Source: Anaerolineales bacterium UBA5195 (GTDB taxonomy: Bacteria; Chloroflexota; Anaerolineae; Anaerolineales; Villigracilaceae). From it: a stretch of 38,385 bases of DNA. The stretch is taken from assembly GCA_002412925.1 (NCBI GenBank), contig DHVZ01000038.1, positions 33,660 to 72,044 of the forward strand. The letters run 5' to 3'. The first letter of the stretch is position 1, and each line of letters opens with the position of its first letter. A program made the position numbers and the translations under genes. The notes under the pieces were generated by a model. It was not told where the DNA came from and made no database searches. It saw only the letters and a list, made by a program, of their open reading frames with translations. Below, in pieces: positions 22,819-31,557 of the stretch.

Positions 22819-24261
22819 TTATGGTGTCAGGCCGGCCGGGTCAAAACAGGCGTTATAGTCTGCGCCGACGATGAGCGCATAAGAAACCTTGTTGTTCGCA
22901 GATGGAACCGAGACCAGCGCGCTATCAGGCAACCCGAGCACTGCCAGGAGACCGGCAGATCGATTGCGATCCTGGTCAGGAGTCAGGTCATAGAGCAAGG
23001 TGGCAGCATGAGAACGATTATCAGCGGCCATGAGCGAGGTTTTGAAGCCGGCATAATTGAGGCGTTCAGCCGCCAAGGCATCCCAGCCATCATAGGGCGA
23101 CCCGTTCTGGATTTCGACACGATAGGCTTCCCGTTCCTGCTGACGCGGCGAGGAGGACACAGCCTGATTCAGCATCTGCCGGATAAGCTCTGTGTTAGGC
23201 AATAAGACATACGCTCCGCCCGGCGTGATCCAGGATGTGACCAGATCGCCAGCAATGTAGTATGAGCGGATATCTGCGTTGGACAAATGCAGGGCCAGGG
23301 GGGCAAGTTTCAAAATATCGGCCAGGCCCAGGTCGGTGGTAAACAACCCGGAGAGGTCGGTATAGAGTTGCGGAATGCGTGAAAGCGAATCGGTGCGCAA
23401 GGCCTGCCCATAAATGGCGCGGATGACCTCCTGCTGGCGGCGTCCACGGTCGAAATCATCGGAACGTTTGCGAGAACGCGCGTACCAGAGCGCCAAATCA
23501 CCATCCATATGCAACAAGCCTGGCCCAGCCGTGTAAAGGAACCAATTATCCTCATTTTGAGGGTCATAGGATGGGTCGAGCAAACGCCAGTCGGTATATG
23601 GGCAAGAGATTGGCAAGTCAAGACCGCCAAGCGTGTCGACCACATTCCTGAAGCCATTAAAATCAACCATGGCGGTATGGTCAATTTGCAGCCCAAAGTT
23701 ATACAGGATGGTATCCTTGAGCAGCCCTGCGCCCCCGCCAGGATAGCCGCCATATTCCCCAGATTGATAGGCCGTATTGATGCGCTGCATCCCTACGGCT
23801 GGGATGTTGACCCAGAGATCCCGTGGAACTGAGATTAGTGAAACCTGTCCATCAGCGGGGCGGACGATGCCGATAAGAATGGTATCGGTGCGGAAGGATG
23901 TGCCTCCGCGCGTATCAGAGCCTAAAAGCAAGAATGTGCTCGACTCCAAGTTATCAAGCACCGGCTGGGGCTGGGTAACCACTTCTGGGGTTGGCTGAAC
24001 CGTGGGAAGTAACGTCGGAGTTGGCAGCGGCGTGGCCGTGACCGGCAACTGAGACAGCGTGGGAGTTGCAAGGAATGGCAGGGCCGACTGCGAAGTCTCC
24101 ATGGAGGCTGGCGCATCAGGCTGGAAAGGCGTGGGGGTCGCAGTCGCATCCGGGCCAACCGTCACAAAGTAATAGGGGGAATAAGGCGCAGCTTCAGCTA
24201 CAAGCGCGCAGGCTGACAAGCACAAGCATAATGCAAGAACGACGAAGATGTATTTGGTCAT
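22819..24261 (-). CDS. LytR-CpsA-Psr (LCP) family lipoprotein
   Basis: LCP enzymes transfer lipid-linked glycopolymers onto the cell wall or other acceptors. The start at 24261 gives a lipoprotein signal (MTKYIFVVLALCLCLSAC). A long Thr/Pro linker (about 35-100) leads to the LCP domain: LLGSDTRGGTSFRTDTILIG, ISVPRDLWVNIP, GMQRINTAY, DHTAMVDFNGF, and LALWYARSRKRSDDFDRGRRQQEVI, which carry the Asp and Arg residues that bind pyrophosphate. A LytR_C-like domain (YRVEIQNGS.. to ..ALIVGADY) closes the 480 residues. Most LCP proteins have a membrane helix rather than a lipid anchor. It follows the LysM gene by 75 bp on the same strand. Confidence 0.92.
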   Translation of the reverse strand: MTKYIFVVLALCLCLSACALVAEAAPYSPYYFVTVGPDATATPTPFQPDAPASMETSQSALPFLATPTLSQLPVTATPLPTPTLLPTVQPTPEVVTQPQPVLDNLESSTFLLLGSDTRGGTSFRTDTILIGIVRPADGQVSLISVPRDLWVNIPAVGMQRINTAYQSGEYGGYPGGGAGLLKDTILYNFGLQIDHTAMVDFNGFRNVVDTLGGLDLPISCPYTDWRLLDPSYDPQNEDNWFLYTAGPGLLHMDGDLALWYARSRKRSDDFDRGRRQQEVIRAIYGQALRTDSLSRIPQLYTDLSGLFTTDLGLADILKLAPLALHLSNADIRSYYIAGDLVTSWITPGGAYVLLPNTELIRQMLNQAVSSSPRQQEREAYRVEIQNGSPYDGWDALAAERLNYAGFKTSLMAADNRSHAATLLYDLTPDQDRNRSAGLLAVLGLPDSALVSVPSANNKVSYALIVGADYNACFDPAGLTP

Positions 24262-24336
24262 AACAGGGATCGTTTGAAGGGCCCTCTCACCAGCGGCTTG
24301 CATCCCCCGCCCATCAGCAAGCTGGCCGCAAAGAGC

Positions 24337-25152
24337 CTATTCTGAAGGCGCAGGCGTTATCGGCGTTGCAGATGGTTCGAGAGTCGCTGTTGGCGGCGGC
24401 ACTTCGGTCGCCGGAACCGGGCTGGCAGTGGCAGATGGAGGAACCAGCGTCGCGGTGGGTGGTGGTTCCTGGGTGGGGGAGGCAGTCCAGGTTGGGGTTT
24501 TCACAGAAGACGTACTGGTTGCCACGTTCGGAACCTTGATCAATTTCCCTACTGCAATAAATGTGGAGCTTCCCAGGCAATTCGCCCGCTGCAAATCTGC
24601 AACAGTCACCCGATAACGAACACCAATATTGTAAAGCGTATCACCAGCAACGACATAATAATTTACCCAGCCGTACGGCGCGCCGCAGGGAATGAATGTA
24701 GCCGTGGGACTTGGAGGAACGTAGATGAAGGTGCCGATGACAAGCTGGTCGCTAAAAAGACAATTCCCTTGTTTGATCGCTTCAGGAGTGGTCCGGTACT
24801 TTTGCGCCAGGGATGAGAGCGTCTCATATCCCTGAACCTGGATTGCCAACCACCCGGCGGGCGGCAGACAGGTCAGCGGCGGTGGCGGCGGCGTGGAGGA
24901 GGCAGGCGCAGTCGGGGTCGGCGCAGGCGTGTCGGTGGCTAAAACAGGAACCGGCGACTGCTGGGGCGTTTCAGTCAGCAAGGGAATGGTGGGGAACGCC
25001 GTGACAACGATAACCGGTTGGGAGGCCGTAGGAGACGGCGCAACAAGTTCTGCCCCTCCCTCTGCCATGGATAAAGCAAAACCGCCAATCACGGCGGCGA
25101 TGGAAATTGCGCCGAGCAAGAATCCTGCTCCGATTTGTCGCAGGGATTCCAT
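24337..25152 (-). CDS. Membrane-anchored protein with two LysM domains
   Basis: The 271-residue protein has an N-terminal membrane helix (about 8-30), a Thr/Pro-rich linker, and two LysM motifs: about 102-142 (QGYETLSSLAQKYRTTPEAIKQGNCL..GTFIYVPP) and 162-208 (VVAGDTLYNIGVRYRVTVADLQRANCL..GKLIKVPN). A second Pro/Thr/Glu-rich tail follows. LysM binds N-acetylglucosamine polymers such as peptidoglycan. It lies 3 bp after the kinase-like gene, so the two are surely co-transcribed, and it may present the wall signal or anchor the complex (inference). Cys residues near each LysM could be paired. Confidence 0.88.
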   Translation of the reverse strand: MESLRQIGAGFLLGAISIAAVIGGFALSMAEGGAELVAPSPTASQPVIVVTAFPTIPLLTETPQQSPVPVLATDTPAPTPTAPASSTPPPPPLTCLPPAGWLAIQVQGYETLSSLAQKYRTTPEAIKQGNCLFSDQLVIGTFIYVPPSPTATFIPCGAPYGWVNYYVVAGDTLYNIGVRYRVTVADLQRANCLGSSTFIAVGKLIKVPNVATSTSSVKTPTWTASPTQEPPPTATLVPPSATASPVPATEVPPPTATLEPSATPITPAPSE

Positions 25153-25155
25153 CGA

Positions 25156-27543
25156 TCAGGCCCCTTGCGCGGCTTCCACCGGGATGGACTTGACCGGCAA
25201 TAAAACGCTGAAGGTTGCCCCGGTGCCAATTTCTGTCTCGACCCAAATCCGCCCGCCCTGGGCTTCGGTCAGTGTTTTGGCAATCGAAAGGCCTACACCG
25301 GTATCACCAACTCCCTGGATCAGCACATTATCTGCCCGATAGAGGCGTGTGAAGACCCGCCCCAAATCTTCTTGCGGGATGCCCCCGCCGGTATCCATGA
25401 CCTGGATCACGACATGTTCATCATCGGCTTCTTTTTGGGTGCGGACGCGCAGCGTGACCGAACCCTCAACGGGTGAAGCGGCCCCGGCATTTTGCAGCAA
25501 ATGGATCAGAATCTGCTGGAGCGCTTCGCGGTCTGCCTGAAGCGGGCGCAGGTTTTCAGGAATATCAATGCGCAGCGTAATGTTCTTTTCACGCAACTGG
25601 CTGGAGGTATAAGCCATGGCGTTGTCGATGATCAGGTTTAAATCGATAGTTTCGGGATTAAGCGCCATCAGGCCGGTTTCCAGCGTGGTAATCTGGATCA
25701 AATCACCAATCAGGCTGCCGATGCGCTCTGTGGAAGCGCGAATACGCTCAATGAATTTGCGCTGGAGCGCGCCCAAAATTCCCACCGACTCTCCCAGGAG
25801 CAAATCGGCATATCCGATAATGGAGGACATCGGCTGGCGCAATTCTTGCGAAATGGAGGCGATCACTTCCGCCTGGTCTGTGGTCAGCTTACCGGTTGGC
25901 TTTTTCTCCAACTCGAGAATTTTCATATTCGAATCTGCAAGTGCATTCTGGAGACGGGCCATTTCTTCAAGCGTCAGGCGCAATTCGCTCTCCATCTGGT
26001 CATTGGACGAAAGCGGACCTGTGGATTTGGCCGTCTCAATGCGCGACCGAAGTTTTTCATTCTCTTTTTCAAGGGCAAGAAACTTTTCAGCTTGATTCTG
26101 CTGCTGGGACGTGGCCATTGCCGCCTGTTCCAGGTGGGATTTTAATTCGTCAAGCTGGTTGTTCAAATCGGTATTGGAATTTTGGAGACGCGCCGCCTGG
26201 GCAACCGCATCTTCAGCCGAATGACGGATTCGGTCGCGTTCCTGCTCGATTTCGGCAATCCGCCGTCCACGCTCAACGATCGGCACAAATGAGGTTGCAA
26301 TGCTCGATAAAAAGGTCTGATCGTCGGCATTCCACAGGCGATTGGAATACGGGGATAAAAGCAGGATACTGCCGTAAGTCCCCTTTTCAGAGATGATCGG
26401 CACATTCAGCAGGTTGCCGGGGTTCGGGAGACCGAGTAAATCTCCCAACCCCTTTAAATCAGACGAGGTGGTGCTGGCAGGCAGGCGCAGCGGACGCCCG
26501 CGTAAAACCGCATTGGCCAGCATCGGAACAACATCCTTGTTCATCAACCCGCCGTCAAGATTCTCTTCGCGGATCAAATCGTAGCCAGCGGCAATGAACA
26601 GGGTATTTTTATCTTCCCCAATATAGATCAAGAAACATAAATCGGCCAGCACAGCCTGCGCCACAGATCGGGAAATATACTGGTTTATCTTGGTCGCATC
26701 TGTTTCAGCAGCCAGAACCAGCAGGGATTGCAGCGTCTTGGGATCGGTGCTATAGCGCCGGCGCTCACGAATACTCTGACTGGGACGATCATCGCTGGCC
26801 AGGCGCTGGGCTTCCGCCACCTTCTGCTGGAAAACCGCCACTGTGCGCGTCTGCGGACCGGCAGCTGGGATGGGAAAACGCATCGGCAGCGTTAGCAGCA
26901 GCGGATAAGCCGCCAGCATGAAGAAACGTGTTATTCCAGAGAAATCACCCGAGATCGGCTGGAAAACCAGGTCGAGGACAAAGCCAACCAATGCCATCGT
27001 GATGACTGCCAGACCGGTGCCCCAATTCGCGGGTTTCCGGATCAGCAGCAGCAGAATTCCCAAGCCCAGGATAAGCGCGCCACCCAGGCTCCAATAGAAC
27101 GACTGGGAAGAGGTATTAAAAGTGCCCGGCAGGCTTTCCTCGCCCAGCAGGGCCACTGAACCAAAAATCGTGGCCGCAACCACCAGCAAGCTCATCAGCA
27201 CAGTGGCCGAATCGCCGAAACGCGCAGGTTCTGGGAAGGCCCAGATCCAGGTGATCCAGATCAGGCTCAAAAGCATTACCGCCCGGTCGAGCACCGGAAG
27301 GAGCGCCGTATTTTGGATCACACGCTGTTCCATCAACCCGCTGACAAAGAACAAGACCAACTGGATAACCAGCAAGAGTCCCAGCCCAAAAACCATGCGG
27401 CGCGCCTGGGGATAGCCTGATGCGCGCCAGAGGCCAATCGCTCCCTGTAGAGAGCCAATTAACGTAAAAGCCACCACAAGAATATAAACCAGATTCCCGG
27501 GTGAGCTGGTGAGCAGGTTGATGAGATCGTTTAATAGTGACAT
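25156..27543 (-). CDS. Histidine-kinase-like membrane protein with Gln at the phospho-acceptor site
   Basis: The 795-residue protein has seven or eight N-terminal membrane helices (about 18-225), a GAF-like domain (about 270-425), a long coiled coil (about 428-550), a HisKA region and an HATPase domain. The H-box reads ISQELRQPMSSIIGYADLL: position 566, normally His, is Gln (codon CAA, 25848-25846). The ATP side is intact: LLQNAGAAS N-box, MDTGGGIP, and GDTGVGLSIAKTLTEAQGGRIWVETE. It cannot autophosphorylate in the usual way, so it may act as a conformational switch, heterodimer partner or ATP-driven sensor. The first gene of an operon with the LysM and LCP genes, it suggests envelope sensing. 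Confidence 0.9.
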   Translation of the reverse strand: MSLLNDLINLLTSSPGNLVYILVVAFTLIGSLQGAIGLWRASGYPQARRMVFGLGLLLVIQLVLFFVSGLMEQRVIQNTALLPVLDRAVMLLSLIWITWIWAFPEPARFGDSATVLMSLLVVAATIFGSVALLGEESLPGTFNTSSQSFYWSLGGALILGLGILLLLIRKPANWGTGLAVITMALVGFVLDLVFQPISGDFSGITRFFMLAAYPLLLTLPMRFPIPAAGPQTRTVAVFQQKVAEAQRLASDDRPSQSIRERRRYSTDPKTLQSLLVLAAETDATKINQYISRSVAQAVLADLCFLIYIGEDKNTLFIAAGYDLIREENLDGGLMNKDVVPMLANAVLRGRPLRLPASTTSSDLKGLGDLLGLPNPGNLLNVPIISEKGTYGSILLLSPYSNRLWNADDQTFLSSIATSFVPIVERGRRIAEIEQERDRIRHSAEDAVAQAARLQNSNTDLNNQLDELKSHLEQAAMATSQQQNQAEKFLALEKENEKLRSRIETAKSTGPLSSNDQMESELRLTLEEMARLQNALADSNMKILELEKKPTGKLTTDQAEVIASISQELRQPMSSIIGYADLLLGESVGILGALQRKFIERIRASTERIGSLIGDLIQITTLETGLMALNPETIDLNLIIDNAMAYTSSQLREKNITLRIDIPENLRPLQADREALQQILIHLLQNAGAASPVEGSVTLRVRTQKEADDEHVVIQVMDTGGGIPQEDLGRVFTRLYRADNVLIQGVGDTGVGLSIAKTLTEAQGGRIWVETEIGTGATFSVLLPVKSIPVEAAQGA

Positions 27544-27557
27544 AATGCTCCCATGAG

Positions 27558-27563
27558 ATTATA
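27558..27563 (-). promoter_or_regulatory. -10 box of the kinase-like/LysM/LCP operon
   Basis: The minus strand reads TATAAT, then GGGAG, then the ATG at 27543. The leader would be only a few bases plus the ribosome binding site. Confidence 0.5.
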
Positions 27564-27591
27564 GCACGGCTCTAAAAGGTGAGGAGGGACT

Positions 27592-27597
27592 TATAAT
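27592..27597 (+). promoter_or_regulatory. -10 box of the exported TPR gene
   Basis: TATAAT lies 10 bases before the ATG at 27608, so the mRNA would have almost no leader. It is divergent from the box at 27558-27563. Confidence 0.5.
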
Positions 27598-27607
27598 AAC
27601 AATTATC

Positions 27608-28996
27608 ATGAAAAAGTTATCCCGCGCGCTTATTTTACTTCTCCTTGTCACCCTGGTCGCTGCCCCGCCGCTCGTGAGCGGATCTGCGAACCTGGCGCGG
27701 GCAGAAAGCACGCCAGAGAAACGCGAGGCTTCTTCATATTATGAAGCGGCGGCGCGGCTGTTATTCTGGCACCCAGAACTATACGAAAAAGCTGGACAAA
27801 CCGCCTTTCCCGTGGATCCCCAGCGCGCGATCGGGATGTTCCTGATAGCCCGCGGGAAAGGTGCGCTGACACCCGGCGGACAGGTCACCCTCGGAGACGC
27901 CCACCTCGCCAGCGGGGAGCTGGACAAAGCCATCCGCGAGTGGGAAAGCCTGCTTAACGAAAAACAGGAAACGGGGAAGGCCGCCCCTCGCCTGGCGCGT
28001 GAATATCATGCCCAGGCGCAGTATGAAGCTGAAGCGCGGGTCCTGCATCTCTGGCTGGAATCCGAGCCTCTCAATGCGGAGGCCAGCGAACAATTGGGGC
28101 TTCTTTTAACAGCTTCCGCTGCGTCCGAAGCGCTGCCTCTCCTGGAGCTTGCCGCAGCTTCCTCCCCGGGAACCGCCTCCCGTCTCAACGGACTGATTTC
28201 AGCCCTAAAAACTCCTGCCGAGGACCCCGCCTATCGCCTGGCGCTCTGCGGACAGGCCCTGGCGCGGCTAGGTGAATGGCAACTGGCCCAACAGGCATTC
28301 GCAAGGGCCGTGAATGCCAACCCGCAATACGCAGCCGCCTGGGGCTGGCTGGGGCTGGCCCGCCAGCAAAACCACGCGGCGAACGCGCTGGAAGCGCTCG
28401 AATATGCCAACCAACTCGATGGAAAGTCAGCGCCGTTACATGCCATGCTGGGGACCTACTGGTTGAGGGCCGAGCAACCCCAAAAAGCCCGCCTGGAATT
28501 CGAGACAGCCACCCGGTTGGAACCCGCCAACCCGGCCTGGTGGCTGGCGCTGGCTGGCGCGGTTTCGCGTTCTGACCTGGCCTCCGCGCTGGAGGCCTAC
28601 TTACAGGCGATCCGCCTGGCCCCGCAAGAAGCCGAAAGCTGGTACGCACTGGCGGCTTTTTGCGTGGAGAACAATGCCTACCTGGAAGAATATGGCCTGG
28701 ACGCGGCCCTGCATGCTTATGCTCTCGACCCCAAGAACCCGGCTTACATGGATCTGCTTGCGCGCGCGCAAATGGGCAGCGGTCAAACAGAGGCTGCTGA
28801 GGTAATGTTCAAAAATGCTCTCGCCGCCGGGACGCCTGAAACCGCCTTTATTCATCACTTCCACCTCGGCCTGCTCTACCTGCAAATCGGACGCGAAGCC
28901 CAAGCCAAGGATAAGCTCCAGCAAACCCTGAAACTCGACCCGCAAGGACCCTATGGCAAACAGGCAAAAACCCTGCTCGAACGTTATTTCCCATGA
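27608..28996 (+). CDS. Exported TPR protein
   Basis: The 462-residue protein has a Sec signal peptide (MKKLSRALILLLLVTLVAAPPLVSG region, cleaved near residue 32 in ARAES). The rest is degenerate TPRs, including LGDAHLASGELDKAIREWESLL, LARLGEWQLAQQAFARAVNANPQYAAAWGWLGLARQ, and HLGLLYLQIGREAQAKDKLQQTLKLDP. No enzyme motif is seen. A role as an extracytoplasmic scaffold is inferred. It is divergent from the envelope-sensing operon and the two could be co-regulated from the shared 64-bp promoter gap. Confidence 0.85.
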   Translation: MKKLSRALILLLLVTLVAAPPLVSGSANLARAESTPEKREASSYYEAAARLLFWHPELYEKAGQTAFPVDPQRAIGMFLIARGKGALTPGGQVTLGDAHLASGELDKAIREWESLLNEKQETGKAAPRLAREYHAQAQYEAEARVLHLWLESEPLNAEASEQLGLLLTASAASEALPLLELAAASSPGTASRLNGLISALKTPAEDPAYRLALCGQALARLGEWQLAQQAFARAVNANPQYAAAWGWLGLARQQNHAANALEALEYANQLDGKSAPLHAMLGTYWLRAEQPQKARLEFETATRLEPANPAWWLALAGAVSRSDLASALEAYLQAIRLAPQEAESWYALAAFCVENNAYLEEYGLDAALHAYALDPKNPAYMDLLARAQMGSGQTEAAEVMFKNALAAGTPETAFIHHFHLGLLYLQIGREAQAKDKLQQTLKLDPQGPYGKQAKTLLERYFP

Positions 28997-29062
28997 TGGA
29001 TCCACCGGTTTTCCGTGGAGAAATTCCCCAAGAACCCTCATAGCATTCATCCAAAAATTGGG

Positions 29063-29068
29063 TACAAT
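29063..29068 (+). promoter_or_regulatory. -10 box of the lipoprotein gene
   Basis: TACAAT ends nine bases before the GTG start at 29078, implying a very short leader. No ribosome binding site is visible. Confidence 0.4.
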
Positions 29069-29077
29069 TCAACTACT

Positions 29078-29719
29078 GTGAAACCACTCTCCTTCCTCCT
29101 CGCTCTTGTCCTCGTTTCCACGCTGGCCTGCAGCACAACCAGCCTGACGGAAACACTGGTTCCCTCTGGCAGCATTCTCTACCAGGATATCTTCAGCAAC
29201 CCGGAAAGCGGCTGGGGGCAACTGGCCAGCCCGGCCGGGGCGGCTGGATACGCCAACGGAGCCTATCGCATCGTCGTCAACCAGCCGAACGTCAACCTGT
29301 GGTCGCACCCCGGCCTGGATTTCGCCACCATCCACGAGGAAGTCAGCCTGATGTCGCCGGACGGCCCGCGGGAAAACCGCATGGGACTGGTCTGCCGCCT
29401 GAAGGATGACAAAAACTTCTACTTCTTCGCCATCAGCGCCGACGGATATTACGGAATCGGCAAGATGAAAGACGGCGCGACCTCCCTGCTGACCGGCGAC
29501 CAGATGCAGAAGCATGCTGCCATCCTGACCGGCACGCAGATCAATCGCGTCCGCGCAGACTGCATCGGCAGTTTGCTGATCCTGTATGTGAACGAAGTCC
29601 TGGTCGGCTCGGCAGTCGATGAAGATTTCACCAGCGGCGACGTGGGCCTCCTGGCCGGAACCTTTGACGAACCCGGTGCGGACGTGTATTTTGATAATTT
29701 TGTGGTCTATAAGCCGTGA
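29078..29719 (+). CDS. Lipoprotein with a concanavalin-like beta domain
   Basis: I take a GTG at 29078 as start because the protein then begins with a compact lipoprotein signal (KPLSFLLALVLVSTLACS, lipobox STLAC); the longer frame from 29015 has a non-signal-like extension. The 213-residue product reads as a beta-sandwich: DIFSNPESGWGQ, GAYRIVVNQPNVNLWSHPG, RMGLVCRLKDDKNFYFFAISADGYYGIGKM, VRADCIGSLLILYVNEVLVGSAVDEDFTSGDVGLLAGTF and VYFDNFVVYKP. This resembles LamG/DUF1080-type domains, which usually bind carbohydrate. Function is unknown. Confidence 0.75.
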   Translation: MKPLSFLLALVLVSTLACSTTSLTETLVPSGSILYQDIFSNPESGWGQLASPAGAAGYANGAYRIVVNQPNVNLWSHPGLDFATIHEEVSLMSPDGPRENRMGLVCRLKDDKNFYFFAISADGYYGIGKMKDGATSLLTGDQMQKHAAILTGTQINRVRADCIGSLLILYVNEVLVGSAVDEDFTSGDVGLLAGTFDEPGADVYFDNFVVYKP

Positions 29720-29765
29720 GTTTTGAGAAGTTTTCCGCTTTTTGAGATTTCTTTACAGGTAAATC

Positions 29766-31031
29766 ATGAAAGTCTACCTCGACATGATCGGCTGCCGCCT
29801 GAACCAGGCGGAGATTGAACTGCTGGCCCGTCAGTTTCGCGCCGAGGGACATATGCTTGTCGGTCAGGCCAGTGAAGCAGACCTGGTGGTGATTAACACT
29901 TGTTCAGTCACCGCTGAAGCAGCGGCGGATTCGCGCCAGAAAATCCGCCGGGCGGCGCGGGAAGGCATGGGGGAAATCGTTGTCACCGGCTGCTGGTCAA
30001 CGCTCCAGCCGCAGGAAGCCGCCAGCCTGCCAAATGTACTCAAAGTCGTTCCCAACCACCGCAAAGACAACCTGGTTCCCGACCTATTCGAACATCCAGC
30101 CTTTAACCTCGAACCCCTGAACCGCCTGCCCCTGCCTGGGCTGCGCCAGCGCACGCGCGCCTTCATCAAGGTGCAGGATGGCTGCGATAACGCCTGCACC
30201 TTCTGCATCACCACCCTGGCGCGCGGAGCCAGCCGCTCCCGCCCTGCCGCCGAGGTCATTTCCGACATCCAGGCCGCGCTCCACGGCGGCGCGCAGGAAA
30301 TCGTCCTGACCGGGGTGCATCTCGGCTCCTGGGGGCAGGACTTGTCAACGGGAGATTTGCGCTGCCTGATCCAACAAGTTTTGAAGGAAACCGCTCCGCC
30401 GCGCCTGCGACTCTCTTCGCTCGAGCCCTGGGACCTGGACGAAGACTTTTTCTCGCTCTGGTCTAACCCCCATCTCTGCCCGCACCTGCACCTGCCGTTG
30501 CAATCTGGCAGCGCCGCCACCCTGAAACGGATGCTGCGCAAGACCAGCCCCGAATCGTTCCGCAGGCTGGTCGATTCAGCCCGCAAGGCCATCCCCGAGG
30601 CTGCCATCACCACGGACGTGATCGCCGGTTTCCCTGGCGAAACAGAGGCGGAATTCGCCGAGACGCTGGCCTTTGTGAAGGAAATTGACTTCGCGGGCGG
30701 GCACGTTTTCGCCTATTCAGCGCGGCCCGGCACCCCGGCCGCGCGAATCAAGGAGCAGGTGCCGCACGCAATCCGCAAAGCGCGCAGCCACGCACTGCGC
30801 GCCGCCTTCGCCAAGATGAACGCCGCCTACCGCGAAAGCTTTATCGGCCAGACCTTGCCCGTCCTGTGGGAAGCCTCCTCCGAACGGAATGAACGCGGCT
30901 GGCAGATCGAGGGGCTGACCGGGAATTATCTCCGCGTCACGGCCACGGCCCCCGAACCGTGCTGGAACCGGGTGGATCAGGTCAAATTAACCGGATTAAA
31001 CGCCGAAGGCATGAGCGGAGAGCTGGTCTGA
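29766..31031 (+). CDS. mtaB: tRNA t6A37 methylthiotransferase MtaB
   Basis: MtaB is a radical-SAM enzyme that adds methylthio to threonylcarbamoyl-adenosine 37 of tRNA. The 421-residue protein has the N-terminal MTTase domain (MIGCRLNQAE; INTCSVT; VTGCW, giving the three Cys of one Fe-S cluster), the radical-SAM cluster motif VQDGCDNACTFC (about 136-147), RSRPAAEVI, LTGVHLGSWGQD, LQSGSAATLKRM, and a C-terminal TRAM-like segment (ITERN..GNYLRVTA..). MiaB would differ around the first cluster. All cluster cysteines are present. The start ATG has a weak AGGT ahead. Confidence 0.93.
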   Translation: MKVYLDMIGCRLNQAEIELLARQFRAEGHMLVGQASEADLVVINTCSVTAEAAADSRQKIRRAAREGMGEIVVTGCWSTLQPQEAASLPNVLKVVPNHRKDNLVPDLFEHPAFNLEPLNRLPLPGLRQRTRAFIKVQDGCDNACTFCITTLARGASRSRPAAEVISDIQAALHGGAQEIVLTGVHLGSWGQDLSTGDLRCLIQQVLKETAPPRLRLSSLEPWDLDEDFFSLWSNPHLCPHLHLPLQSGSAATLKRMLRKTSPESFRRLVDSARKAIPEAAITTDVIAGFPGETEAEFAETLAFVKEIDFAGGHVFAYSARPGTPAARIKEQVPHAIRKARSHALRAAFAKMNAAYRESFIGQTLPVLWEASSERNERGWQIEGLTGNYLRVTATAPEPCWNRVDQVKLTGLNAEGMSGELV

Positions 31032-31036
31032 TTTTC

Positions 31037-31067
31037 TGTAGGGGCGAGCCGATGGCTCGCCCCTACA
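31037..31067. repeat. GTAGGGGCGA palindromic dispersed repeat, copy 2
   Basis: TGTAGGGGCGAGCC (31037-31050) and its complement (31054-31067) form a 14-bp perfect stem with loop GAT, five bases after the mtaB stop. The outer ten bases match copy 1 at 20358-20387; the inner bases differ but remain paired. Confidence 0.8.
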
Positions 31068-31095
31068 CATTCCTACCCACCCAAGGAGAACTGTC

Positions 31096-31338
31096 ATGTC
31101 AGACTTTGATATCATCCAATTGCGCGCCCGGGTCGCCGAATTGGAAGACAAGCTCGAAAAAGTTTACCGGCACCTGGGCCTGGCCTACGACTCAAATGCC
31201 CCCGCCGAAGACCCGCGCCTGATCGCCTGCCTTCGCCAGGGAAACCTGATCGAGGCCATCAAAGTCTATCGCGAGAACCACAACGTCAGCCTGGCCGAGG
31301 CTAAAGCGGCGGTCGAGCAGATGCGAGGGAGGCTGTAA
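31096..31338 (+). CDS. Small protein with ribosomal L7/L12 C-terminal-like domain
   Basis: The 80-residue protein starts with a short coiled coil (IIQLRARVAELEDKLEKVYRHLG) and ends with a helix-strand-helix piece like the L7/L12 C-terminal domain (LRQGNLIEAIKVYRENHNVSLAEAKAAVEQM). Such stand-alone proteins are common in bacteria and have no firm role. AAGGAGA lies seven bases before the ATG. The N-terminal stalk differs from true L7/L12, so it is not rplL. Confidence 0.8.
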   Translation: MSDFDIIQLRARVAELEDKLEKVYRHLGLAYDSNAPAEDPRLIACLRQGNLIEAIKVYRENHNVSLAEAKAAVEQMRGRL

Positions 31339-31379
31339 ACGATCGTCTCCGAAGCCGTTGCGATGTCGGAGGCTGGGTT

Positions 31380-31553
31380 TTAGCTCCCGCCCTCAACCAC
31401 CATCCGCGGACGCTTAACCAGCCGCCCCCAGGTACTTTGCACCAGCAAGCCAATCCCGAGCCCGAGCAAAATTCCAGCCAGCAAACCCGCCAGCAGTCCC
31501 AACCCTGCGCCCGCGCCCGGCCAGTAGCTCTCAGTTACGCTCCCAGTACAGCG
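31380..31553 (-). pseudogene. 3' fragment of a Gly/Leu-rich membrane protein gene
   Basis: The minus strand encodes 57 residues ending in a TAA at 31380: a very hydrophobic Gly/Leu helix (LGLLAGLLAGILLGLGIGLL) followed by a basic tail (STWGRLVKRPRMVVEGGS). A TAG blocks the frame upstream at 31554-31556 and there is no start codon with a ribosome binding site. The end looks like the last membrane helix and cytosolic tail of a longer protein, such as a chain-length or transport component (guess). It abuts a second gene fragment on the plus strand. Confidence 0.6.
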
Positions 31554-31557
31554 CTAT

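Noticed and set aside
31096..31338. Ribosomal protein L7/L12 (rplL)
   Set aside because: Only the C-terminal helical part is similar; the N-terminal dimerisation and hinge parts are absent.
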